Below are positions 39,311 through 48,197 of a stretch of DNA of 64,000 bases, in pieces (position 1 is the first letter of the stretch; each line of letters begins with the position of its first letter). A program made the translations under genes and the position numbers. This stretch comes from a virus, in IMG/VR virus record IMGVR_UViG_3300044816_000066, positions 1-64,000 of that record; one strand, given 5' to 3'. The notes below the pieces were generated by a model. The model was not told where the DNA came from. It saw only the letters and a program-made list of their open reading frames with translations, and made no database searches.

Positions 39311-40024
39311 ATGACTAGGATTTGCCGATTGTGCTCAACAGAAAAGCCGATCGATGAGTTTTCAATTTACCGCCTCGTTAATGGCTCGGCCCGTAGATTT
39401 CAATGTAAGAGATGCATACAGGATAGAGAACTTGAGCGCAGACAGAGAACTGGCGATGGCAAGAGGTATTCGCGGGAGCACCGGGAACGCGTTGGCCCGG
39501 ATGTCCTCGGTGAATCCAGAAGGGCCGCATATAAAGCAAACCCGAAACCCTCCATTGAAGCAACGACGCGATGGAGGTTAAATAACCTCGAAAAAGATGG
39601 CGAAAGGCAAAGGTTGTGGAGAGAAAAGAATCCCACATACCAGAGCGCATGGTATCAGAAAAACAAAGTAAAGAGGGACGCCAAGAGCAGGGAGTGGGAG
39701 GCAATCCATCCCGCGAAGATACGCCAGTACTCGCTCCTCTCAGGCCATAAGAGAAGGGCAGAAAAAGCCCAGTCTGGTGGATCTTTTACCGGGCAACAAT
39801 GGCTGGAAGTTATAAAGAAGTTCGACGAAAGATGCGTTTGTTGTGGTGACAAAAAACCACTTACCGCCGATCACGTTGTTCCGCTTTCGCGCGGCGGGTC
39901 AAGCTTTATAGAAAACATACAGCCCCTTTGTAAGTCCTGTAATTCCAGCAAGGGAAATCACCACAGCACTGACTACAGAAAGTTCCCATTCAGCCGGATG
40001 GGGCAGTCTATCCTTTTCGCCTAA
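39311..40024 (+). CDS. HNH endonuclease with zinc ribbons (homing type), second copy
   Basis: 237 residues. Zinc-ribbon start CRLCSTEKPIDEFSIYRLVN and CKRCIQDRELERRQ, a long charged middle (NKVKRDAKSREWEAI), then CVCCGDKKPLTADHVVPLSR and NIQPLCKSCNSSKGN. The last 70 residues are clearly homologous to the gene at 34637. It is placed between the chaperone and the tape measure gene, without disturbing either. Confidence 0.85.
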   Translation: MTRICRLCSTEKPIDEFSIYRLVNGSARRFQCKRCIQDRELERRQRTGDGKRYSREHRERVGPDVLGESRRAAYKANPKPSIEATTRWRLNNLEKDGERQRLWREKNPTYQSAWYQKNKVKRDAKSREWEAIHPAKIRQYSLLSGHKRRAEKAQSGGSFTGQQWLEVIKKFDERCVCCGDKKPLTADHVVPLSRGGSSFIENIQPLCKSCNSSKGNHHSTDYRKFPFSRMGQSILFA

Positions 40025-40032
40025 TCCTAAAA

Positions 40033-43000
40033 ATGTATACCCTCGGGTTTGATCTCCGAACGCAAGGCGCGGATGCCCTCAAGCAGATTGACGCGATCGT
40101 TGCTAACCTCCAGAAGAGCACCAGCGCTACGTCTGCACAGCTAAGCATCTTTGCTCAGCAGATGAAGTTCGGGATCGACAACGGAAAGTCTCTTGAGGCA
40201 ACCCTTCGGGCGCTCTCATCTTCTACGGCCAAGGTTGACTCCACCACCCGTAATTATGCGCGCGGGTTGGTAGACCAAGCCAACTCACAAAAGAAAGCCG
40301 AAGACGCAGCCAAAGCCCACGCCAGGGAGATAGACAATCAAGAAAAGGCCTATCGCCGTCTCGCGGCGGCGCAGGATGCGGCCAACAAGGAAAACGCCAA
40401 GCGCAGCGCTGCCCCTCCAGGATTGCTCGATGGGTTCGGCAAAGGATTCGGATCATCCGCACTTGGACTTGGGGTAGTTGGCGGTATTGGTCTCCAGTTA
40501 GGCCGTGCGGCATTCGACGCGATTTCAGGCAGTGTCCGAGCGCTTACTTCCGACTTCGGAAAATATGCCCAGGCAGTTGTAAACGCATCCGATCGGACGG
40601 GATTAACTACCAGAGAGTTCCAGCAGTTCAGTGGTGCCGCGTCGATTGCTGGTGTCAATGCTGGGGCGTTGACGACCGCCATGCGTACCCTTTCGCGCGG
40701 GCTGGCGGAGGGTGAAGACGAAGGCAAGAAGCAAGCCGCCGTATTGCGCAAGATGGGAGTGGATGCGGCCGAAGCGAGCGGCAAGATTCGCCCGGTCGGG
40801 GATATCATTCTCGACGTCTACAAGAAGCTTGGGGATATTCCGGCTGGCGCACAGCGCGATTTCTTCGCGCAGACGATATTCGGGCGTGGTGGACTCGAAA
40901 CGCTTCCGCTTGCTGGGCGGCTAGATGAACTCTCGGCGGCTGTTAAGCGTTCTGGCGCGGTGATTTCCGATCAGGGCATCAAAACCGGGCAGCAATACGC
41001 GGAGCAACTTGCCCGCATTGGGCTGGCATGGGATGGATTGGTTCATCGGCTTGCGGTTCCAATCGTCGGGACAATCAATCTACTCCTTGATGCCGGCAAT
41101 CCGCAAATCCAGACGGCCACGGGCGCGCAAGCCGCGGCTTTCGGTAGGCGTGGACGCGCGGGCACTATTGGCGCAAGCGACCCGCGCGGGACGCAAGGCC
41201 TATTCGACCAGGCCATCTTTGGAGCGAATTCCCTTGTAAGCTCGAGTTCCACCCAATCAGCCAACAAAGCTGCTTACGATCGATTCGTAAAGGGAAACCT
41301 CCGCGAGCAGTTGAGTTTGGCTGAGGGTGACCTTGCGGCTACTCCTCGCCCGAATGCGTCTACCGGGCAAGCGGGGATTGATGCCTACAATGCCGCGCAA
41401 GCGAACGTCGAACGGCTCCGTAAGGCTATTTCTGAGGCTGGTTCAGACGCCAAACGCAGCGCAGCGGAGATTCGTGAATTCGATCAGGCCGTACGGTCAC
41501 TATCGGGTGCTGGTGAATCTAAACTCCTCACGCTCCAGAACCGCTACCAGGACACCGTTGAGCGGCTGAGCGGGACGGGAAAACTCACATCAGCGCAGCG
41601 CGCAACGCTGTATGGTGCATACAGCCAAGGTGCGTCGAATGAGATTGCCGATTCAGCGGCGCAGGTTCGCAAGTCCTTGGCAACGAAGTCTCTCGAAAAA
41701 GAAAAGAAGGACGTCGAAGGCGCTCTCACCTTCCTGGAGTTCCAGAACTCGGAAGACATCCGGGCAAGAACGGAAGCGACACGAAACTCCGATCGACAAA
41801 CAAAAGAAGAAGATACTCAAAAGATCTCTGGTATCCGGGACAACGCATCTAGGCGTGCGCGTCTACTCGGGGTCAACACTCAGCCCGGACAGGAACTTTC
41901 CCAATTATCTCAAGAGCGTAGTATCCGCCGTGAGGCAATCGACCAAGAACGGCAGATCTTAGAGTCCCATAGTGGGATTTATGACATCGACGCCAAACGT
42001 TATGAACTTCAAAAGCAAGCCAATGATGCAGATCTAGAATATCTCGAACAGGCAGCTCGATTGGCGAAGGAGCGAGAGCAGTCTTTCGCCTCTACATTCG
42101 CCACGGGTGCATCCGCAATCCTACGTGGACAGGGGCGCGGGTTCATTCAAAGCGTTGGCAATCAATTAGAAAATACAGTACTCACAAATGCCGGGAAGCT
42201 CATTTACGAATCTCCCCAATTCAAAGGCATTGCCTCATCGCTGCATATCGGTGGCGACCCAAACTCCACATTCGGCCGGCTGCTAGCGGGAACGCCCTTC
42301 GGCCCGAAGGACGGACAATCCAGCGCTGTAAGCATCAACACTCAAGCCACGATAGACAACACGGCGGCCACGGGTGCGCTGACCAATCTCATCGGGGCGA
42401 CTACCGGCACTCCGGTCAACGGGGTAGCTGGTGCGGGTTCTATCGGGACTCCGGGCAGTCTGTCTTTCCCCGGATTCGGCAGTGGCACGGTAGCGGGCGG
42501 AATCCTCGGTGGCATCGGCGCCGCTTCCAGTTTGCCCGGACTTGGCGGGATTCCTGGACTTGGATCGCTCTCCGGCATTCTCAAGGCTGGCTTCCCGATC
42601 AGTTCGACCCAATCCTATTCGGGATTCTCCGGCTTCGCTGGGGGGCTAGCGCATACCGGCGACCTGCAAGGCATATTTACGGGCGTGGGGAGCAATGCGG
42701 AATCCCTCAGCACCTCGGAACGTTTCGGCGCTGGAATCGGCAGCATCGGTGCAGCGGCTGGCGGAACACTGAGCGCAATCAGCGGGTTTAAGCGCGGCGG
42801 TGGACGCGGGATCACCCAAGGTATCGGCTCAATTGCAGGGACGGCGGCTTTATTCGATCCAGAACCGATCAGCAAGGCGGTTTTGGCTGGAGTGGCGCTG
42901 GTCAGCGGCGTTATCAGTGGAATATTTGGCGACCCGAAACAGAATCGCGAGAACGCCATTAGCAAGTACATCGCGCAGAACCGCTACCTTGCTCCTGAAT

Positions 43001-43365
43001 CACTGAACGTCAGGCAAGGGCCGGGCGGGACATTCGAGGACTTCGACGCCCGCGGGAATATCCGAACGTCCAGCTTGCGGGCGCTACCCACGGTGGCGCA
43101 GCCGTACATTGCTTACCACGGATTCAACGGCACATCGGGCGGGACGCCTTACTACGATGTGCCGGGCTATCAATCCGCCCCATTCAGCGGCTCGCCATCG
43201 GGTTCGGGCCAAGCACCGGTAACCAACGTGACCATCATGGCGTTGGACGCCCAGAGTTTTGCGGATTTCGCTCAGAAGAATCATGCAGCATTGGGCAACG
43301 CGGTAGCCACCCATCTCCAGATTCACGAGGGACGGTTGTCGAATGCCATCAGGAACGTGGTGTAA
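40033..43365 (+). CDS. Tape measure protein
   Basis: 1110 residues. The first 130 residues are a coiled coil (LGFDLRTQGADALKQIDAIV). Gly-rich hydrophobic regions (GFGSSALGLGVVGGIGLQLG near 130 and a longer Gly/Ser-rich stretch near 800-990) could be membrane-interacting. A second coiled coil lies at about 450-650. Tape measure proteins set the tail length; at the usual 1.5 Angstrom per residue, this predicts a tail of about 160 nm (inference). It follows the chaperones, as expected. The C-terminus ends NAIRNVV. Confidence 0.85.
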   Translation: MYTLGFDLRTQGADALKQIDAIVANLQKSTSATSAQLSIFAQQMKFGIDNGKSLEATLRALSSSTAKVDSTTRNYARGLVDQANSQKKAEDAAKAHAREIDNQEKAYRRLAAAQDAANKENAKRSAAPPGLLDGFGKGFGSSALGLGVVGGIGLQLGRAAFDAISGSVRALTSDFGKYAQAVVNASDRTGLTTREFQQFSGAASIAGVNAGALTTAMRTLSRGLAEGEDEGKKQAAVLRKMGVDAAEASGKIRPVGDIILDVYKKLGDIPAGAQRDFFAQTIFGRGGLETLPLAGRLDELSAAVKRSGAVISDQGIKTGQQYAEQLARIGLAWDGLVHRLAVPIVGTINLLLDAGNPQIQTATGAQAAAFGRRGRAGTIGASDPRGTQGLFDQAIFGANSLVSSSSTQSANKAAYDRFVKGNLREQLSLAEGDLAATPRPNASTGQAGIDAYNAAQANVERLRKAISEAGSDAKRSAAEIREFDQAVRSLSGAGESKLLTLQNRYQDTVERLSGTGKLTSAQRATLYGAYSQGASNEIADSAAQVRKSLATKSLEKEKKDVEGALTFLEFQNSEDIRARTEATRNSDRQTKEEDTQKISGIRDNASRRARLLGVNTQPGQELSQLSQERSIRREAIDQERQILESHSGIYDIDAKRYELQKQANDADLEYLEQAARLAKEREQSFASTFATGASAILRGQGRGFIQSVGNQLENTVLTNAGKLIYESPQFKGIASSLHIGGDPNSTFGRLLAGTPFGPKDGQSSAVSINTQATIDNTAATGALTNLIGATTGTPVNGVAGAGSIGTPGSLSFPGFGSGTVAGGILGGIGAASSLPGLGGIPGLGSLSGILKAGFPISSTQSYSGFSGFAGGLAHTGDLQGIFTGVGSNAESLSTSERFGAGIGSIGAAAGGTLSAISGFKRGGGRGITQGIGSIAGTAALFDPEPISKAVLAGVALVSGVISGIFGDPKQNRENAISKYIAQNRYLAPESLNVRQGPGGTFEDFDARGNIRTSSLRALPTVAQPYIAYHGFNGTSGGTPYYDVPGYQSAPFSGSPSGSGQAPVTNVTIMALDAQSFADFAQKNHAALGNAVATHLQIHEGRLSNAIRNVV

Positions 43366-44126
43366 TGCCGTTCTCCCCGCTTCCGATCATCCGCGGCACG
43401 TCGACGGCGCTCTATCCGTTCACGCAAACGTTCATCACATTCACGGGCGTCAGTGATTCACAGAGCGCCAACCCGGTGCGATGGGTGCAGGCACTCCCCA
43501 TTGTTCAGTTCGCCCTGCCCTACAAGCCGGTGACGCTGGCAGACAAGAACACACTTCGCGCGGCATTCGTGAGCGCGAAGGGGCAATTCGTTTCAGGCGG
43601 CTCGGGCTCGCTGTCAGTGACTACCGATATCGAGTACGACTATCTTTCATTCGACGATGACGAATTCGGCGCAGCTCAGCCGCAGGCGGCCCTGTACGGA
43701 ACGAACTGGACGCTGACCCAGACCTTACCGCAGAACCTTTCACCCGGTACCGCGGGGACCGCTTACCCGACCATCGGCGGGCACATCTCGAAACTACCCT
43801 ACACGCAGAAGGAACGATTCCAGACCATCGTCAGCAAGTCGGCATTCGGGCCGAAATACACGTTCGCCGAGTTTGCCGGTGGGCTGACGAACTTCCCGAG
43901 CACCTCCCTGATGGGCTGGGAGTTCGATGAAGTTCTGACCGATACCGAAGTGGCTACGAAGGTTGCTCACTTTCTCAATAACTGGGGCAGGTTCAGCCCG
44001 TTCCAGTTCACGGACGAAGGTCCAGTTACCTATTCCAACGTTTACTACGCCGCTGACCGCTTCACCATCGAGCGCCTTCAATTCAATCAGAGCCGCGTCA
44101 AAACGGTCCTGATCCAGATGAACTAA
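43365..44126 (+). CDS. Distal tail protein-like
   Basis: 253 residues, TAATG overlap with the tape measure gene. The pattern (ALYPFTQTFITFTGVSD, then RAAFVSAKGQFVSGGSGSLS, YTQKERFQTIVSKSAFGPKY, LTDTEVATKVAHFLNNWG) is like DUF2460-type tail proteins, in which a domain starting FP or YP joins tail tube to tip. It lies between tape measure and tip genes. Confidence 0.65.
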   Translation: MPFSPLPIIRGTSTALYPFTQTFITFTGVSDSQSANPVRWVQALPIVQFALPYKPVTLADKNTLRAAFVSAKGQFVSGGSGSLSVTTDIEYDYLSFDDDEFGAAQPQAALYGTNWTLTQTLPQNLSPGTAGTAYPTIGGHISKLPYTQKERFQTIVSKSAFGPKYTFAEFAGGLTNFPSTSLMGWEFDEVLTDTEVATKVAHFLNNWGRFSPFQFTDEGPVTYSNVYYAADRFTIERLQFNQSRVKTVLIQMN

Positions 44127-47100
44127 TGTCTTTCACGATCTATTCTGGGAAGGAAGGTAATTCTCCCAAGCGCCCGCTCTTTCTAGTCTCTATCGTGGCA
44201 CCGGACGGAGACGTGTGCCTGCTTACCACGGTTCCGTATATCGGCACGACGGACATCGTTTACAACTCAAGCACCTATTTGGCACGCATCCAATCGAACA
44301 CGTTTCAGCCCATCCAAGCCATGAGCCCGCAGGGATACGACACCGTGCCCGGTTTCTCCATGACGATCAACGATGGAGACAAGTTCATCTGGACCAACCA
44401 TTGCTTGCAACACGGATGGCGCGGCTCTGCCGTAACGTTAACGGTCATCCTTTGGGATGTGGTGGCGAATCAATACTCCACCGATTCCCTCAACTGGACC
44501 TTCATCGGCGGGAATCCGGGATACGATCATTCAAGCGGTACTGTCAATTTCAGCACCAGTTCATCAACAAACTTCACGCGGCTGAAACTTCCCAGTATCG
44601 CGATTCAGTATCGCTGTCCGTGGGACTTCCCTACTACTTACCTACAGCGGCTGGACGGTCTGATAAACCCGTCCTCGCTCTTTTACCAGTGCGGCTATTC
44701 GGCGGATGTCAATGCCGGAGTAGGCAACCTGATCGCGAGCACCACGCTATCGGGGGCGATTGCAACCACGGGCGCAACGTCCTGCACTGTGGCATCTGCC
44801 ACGGGCTTCCCCGCGGTTCCGTTTCAGGCCGTAGTTGGCTCTGAGGAGTTGCTGGTGACGTTGGTTGCCGGAACCACGCTGACCATCGCGCGCGGCCGGC
44901 ATCTGACTACGCCAGCAACGCATGGTTCAGGATCTCCGTTTCTGGTTCCATATACGAAATGCGAGTTGGTCAGGAGTTCGGCCGATCTTTCCGTGGGCTG
45001 CATGGCGCGGCTTGGAAATCACTCTACAACTTCAGTGGCGCCCGATGGCGACATTGACCATGACATCGCCGGGCACTTAACCGGGAGGTACGGTGGTGTC
45101 ACTTGGATTGCACCGTCGCAAGGATTCACTGGAAAGCAGTTCGTTAGCGGGAACAGGGTTTTTGGCTTCAATAGCCCAAACACGGCCATTGCGGGCGACT
45201 ACTACAACATGGTTTATGGCACGCAATGGGTGGATTGTGCGGTCCTGGCTCCCGCAGGTGATCCGAACTCCAACCGCTCGGAGTGCGTTCCATGCAGCGC
45301 ATTGTACGGCCCGGCGCAAGTGCAGGTTGTTCTGGTCAATGGCGTCACGATTCCAAAGGACAATTCGGACGTTCTGAACACGTGGCGGTACATCAACCCG
45401 GGCGGACGTGCCGGACACCTCAACGGTGATGCCATTTACGATCAGCACGGCGACCCGCACGGTTCGGTCTGCTGTTTTGAGTTTGTAGTCCCGCAGGAGA
45501 TTGCCGCGGCCGGCTCCGTCCCGGAAGTAAAGGCGCTGGTCAGCGGGCCGCCAATCCTGAATGTCTATGCGATTGCAACGGCAACGGCGTCAGGGGGCGC
45601 CATCACAGTCACGTTCACCGGCCCGAACTGGGCAGCATTCCCCGGACTGAACCAATATACGGGCGCGTCGGTGTCCCTGATTATCGTAGGGAGCACTTGG
45701 GCGGGACTGAATAACGTCTGGACGGTTACCGCGGCTACAACCGGACCTCCCGGAACGGTTACCTTGAACGGCGGGCCATTCACCGGAAGCGGAACGGGCG
45801 GCGCCGCGTTCTTCTATTCGACGCCAAGCCTCAGCGACACGGGCGGGAACTTGGTTAGCAATCCGTCAGTTCAGACACAGAACGTTTCCGGCCCGGCCGC
45901 GAACTTGGCCTATGTCGTCATGGATCTGATGACGTGGGGCAATATCACAATCGACCAGTTCGATGCGCCTAGTTGGTATGCGGCGGCCCAGGTATGCGCC
46001 ACGCCTGTCGCCTATATTGCGGCCAATGGATCGACACAGACACATGCGCAGTTCAAGTGTTCGTTTGCATTGAATGGATTACAGCGACAGACCCTTGCGC
46101 AAGTCATAACGGCCGTGCGCAACGCGGGCAATCTGATGGTTGCCCCTAATTCGATAACGGGATTAATTCAGGCATTTGTCAAACAGACACTCCACGATCA
46201 GCAACCCGCGGCGATTTCTGGATCGAATTACTCTACCCCGGTCAGTTCACTTACAGCGGCAAACACTGTTGCCAATGGATTCTATGCCTACCTGTTCGAT
46301 GAGACAAATATTGACAAAGACAGTTTTCGGGTGTCGGTCACTAACATCGAATCGACGCCAAACACAGTCAATTTCGCTTTCCAGGACGAACAAAACGGAT
46401 TTCAGCAAGACTCCATCACCGAAATTGATCCCATTGCTTACCAATATTCTGGTAACCAAGAGATCGCGGTACCCGTTCCTATACTGGGCGTTCCTAATTT
46501 CGACCAAGCGACTCGCGTATCAAACGTTCAGTTAGCCGAAGCGTTGTTCGGGAATTTCCGAAACGATGCGGGGGGAACATTGTACTTCGAGTTTAAAACG
46601 AATCATCGCGTATTGCATTTAGCATCGCGAATAGGGCTAATTTGCGGTTTAACGTGGCAGACATTGGGAGTGGGTGTTTCCGCTCCTCAGTCTGTTCGCA
46701 TTCTTTCAGTTCAACCTGACACTGACGGCGAAAGCTGGAATGTGAAAGCAGCATGGCACCAGGATCAGTGGTACACGTATGCGTACGGTCAGAATCCGGG
46801 TGCATTCCATCGGAATCCATTGCTGTTCGCGCCGGATCGTCCTCCTTATCCGTGGCGACCGGGCGAGACTACATGGAGTCCAAACGATGTCCTGTATCCA
46901 AACCAGTCCAGCTTCCATTTGGTAGTTGATCCATCGTCCTATCCAACTCAGGTGAAAGTGGGGGGGTTCGTTCCGGTTAATGCGCAGCAAATCACGCTTG
47001 CGCCATTGCTACCTCTCCAATGCGCGACAGCGCCAACTGGCGGGAGTATCAAACCGGGAACCTATTTCATTTCCCTGAGCCCGAATGGGGCGAGCGGCCC

Positions 47101-48130
47101 GGCATCTCTGTTCAGTTCATGCGTTGTCCCGGTCGGCACCAATACCAACACGATCACATTGTCGGGTGTTCAATGGAGGGATAACGTGGCGGCGCCGAAT
47201 GTGACTCTATTCGCGGGCGCATCCGCCATGCAGATGTCGTCCATTACGAACATTGGAAATTGGACCAGCAGCACGCCGGATGCGTTCGGCAATGACACCA
47301 TGTTTGTCATCAACAAGATACCGAGCATCATAGGCCTTGGATTGCCAGATGTGAATTTCAATAAATTCCTAGTCGAAGAGACTGATATATTCCACGGCGG
47401 CGTGTTTGGAGATGCTGTTGCGACGGCTACTCTGGTCACGATCACGGCAGGGGTTTTTGGAACTAAACTGACGATGCCCCATGGAACCGGTTGGGGTGTT
47501 AATCAATGGGCCGGATACACGCTGTCTCTGTACTACCGTCCAATCCCAACACTAGGCGACCAGCCCGGCATCAACGCTCCCGTAGTGTCTAATGACGCAA
47601 CGTCAATCACGGTTCTGGGCACCTTGGTATTCAATCCCGGCGACATCGTTGTGATGCGAGCGCAGGCATCGATCGTAAGCGCGAACACAATAGGCGATCC
47701 CAACTTTGTTAACGCTCTGGAGCCTGCCGGCTTTAATGTCAACGAGGAAGCCGGGCGGCAAATCCTCATCATCGCCGGTACTGGGGTCGGATATCCAGCC
47801 AAGACGGTTGCATCGAACACGAACACCACCTTTACTATCAATGGTTCTTGGGAGGTAATGCCGGACATCACTACGGTATTCATTGTCCTGTCGCCAACGA
47901 TCACGTATTCATATGCAACAAAGCCGTTTGATTCACCAGATCCAACGGTCAGCGCGTACAGCGAAATCGCAACCACCAAGGCCGTAACGACGCTGGAGCA
48001 GCAATTTCTCATCCGGGTATCGACGGCGGATGTGAACGGCAAGACAGCGCCATCGCAGTATCAGCCATTCCGGGAAGTCTACATCCCAGTCCAGAATCTT
48101 CTAGGTCCGGGCTCCGGCATTCAGTTCTAA
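44126..48130 (+). CDS. Large tail tip / hub protein
   Basis: 1334 residues starting in a TAATG overlap. N-terminal hub-like part (LFLVSIVAPDGDVCLLTTVP, YLARIQSNTFQPIQAMSPQG) of DUF2163/BR0599 type. Middle: repeated beta modules TTGATSCTVASATGFPAVPF with VGSEELLVTLVAGTTLTIAR, and another FCCH-like module (ASVSLIIVGSTWAGLNNVWT). The end has Ig-like repeats. It probably combines the hub and tip (gpL/gpJ roles) and contacts the receptor-binding proteins. Five Cys near CGYSADVN and CVPCSALYG are notable. Confidence 0.7.
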   Translation: MSFTIYSGKEGNSPKRPLFLVSIVAPDGDVCLLTTVPYIGTTDIVYNSSTYLARIQSNTFQPIQAMSPQGYDTVPGFSMTINDGDKFIWTNHCLQHGWRGSAVTLTVILWDVVANQYSTDSLNWTFIGGNPGYDHSSGTVNFSTSSSTNFTRLKLPSIAIQYRCPWDFPTTYLQRLDGLINPSSLFYQCGYSADVNAGVGNLIASTTLSGAIATTGATSCTVASATGFPAVPFQAVVGSEELLVTLVAGTTLTIARGRHLTTPATHGSGSPFLVPYTKCELVRSSADLSVGCMARLGNHSTTSVAPDGDIDHDIAGHLTGRYGGVTWIAPSQGFTGKQFVSGNRVFGFNSPNTAIAGDYYNMVYGTQWVDCAVLAPAGDPNSNRSECVPCSALYGPAQVQVVLVNGVTIPKDNSDVLNTWRYINPGGRAGHLNGDAIYDQHGDPHGSVCCFEFVVPQEIAAAGSVPEVKALVSGPPILNVYAIATATASGGAITVTFTGPNWAAFPGLNQYTGASVSLIIVGSTWAGLNNVWTVTAATTGPPGTVTLNGGPFTGSGTGGAAFFYSTPSLSDTGGNLVSNPSVQTQNVSGPAANLAYVVMDLMTWGNITIDQFDAPSWYAAAQVCATPVAYIAANGSTQTHAQFKCSFALNGLQRQTLAQVITAVRNAGNLMVAPNSITGLIQAFVKQTLHDQQPAAISGSNYSTPVSSLTAANTVANGFYAYLFDETNIDKDSFRVSVTNIESTPNTVNFAFQDEQNGFQQDSITEIDPIAYQYSGNQEIAVPVPILGVPNFDQATRVSNVQLAEALFGNFRNDAGGTLYFEFKTNHRVLHLASRIGLICGLTWQTLGVGVSAPQSVRILSVQPDTDGESWNVKAAWHQDQWYTYAYGQNPGAFHRNPLLFAPDRPPYPWRPGETTWSPNDVLYPNQSSFHLVVDPSSYPTQVKVGGFVPVNAQQITLAPLLPLQCATAPTGGSIKPGTYFISLSPNGASGPASLFSSCVVPVGTNTNTITLSGVQWRDNVAAPNVTLFAGASAMQMSSITNIGNWTSSTPDAFGNDTMFVINKIPSIIGLGLPDVNFNKFLVEETDIFHGGVFGDAVATATLVTITAGVFGTKLTMPHGTGWGVNQWAGYTLSLYYRPIPTLGDQPGINAPVVSNDATSITVLGTLVFNPGDIVVMRAQASIVSANTIGDPNFVNALEPAGFNVNEEAGRQILIIAGTGVGYPAKTVASNTNTTFTINGSWEVMPDITTVFIVLSPTITYSYATKPFDSPDPTVSAYSEIATTKAVTTLEQQFLIRVSTADVNGKTAPSQYQPFREVYIPVQNLLGPGSGIQF

Positions 48131-48164
48131 GTAAAATACTCAACCCGACAATTCGACCACCTAA

Positions 48165-48190
48165 GCCTCGCGGAAACGCGGGGCTTTTTC
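48165..48190 (+). terminator. Intrinsic terminator immediately before the fibre gene
   Basis: GCCTCGCG (48165-48172) pairs with CGCGGGGC (48177-48184) around a GAAA tetraloop, followed by TTTTTC. The start codon of the next gene is only 8 bases after the T-run, and no separate ribosome binding site is visible. Read-through is therefore needed for the next gene unless it has its own promoter inside this region. Confidence 0.75.
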
Positions 48191-48197
48191 TTGCCAC

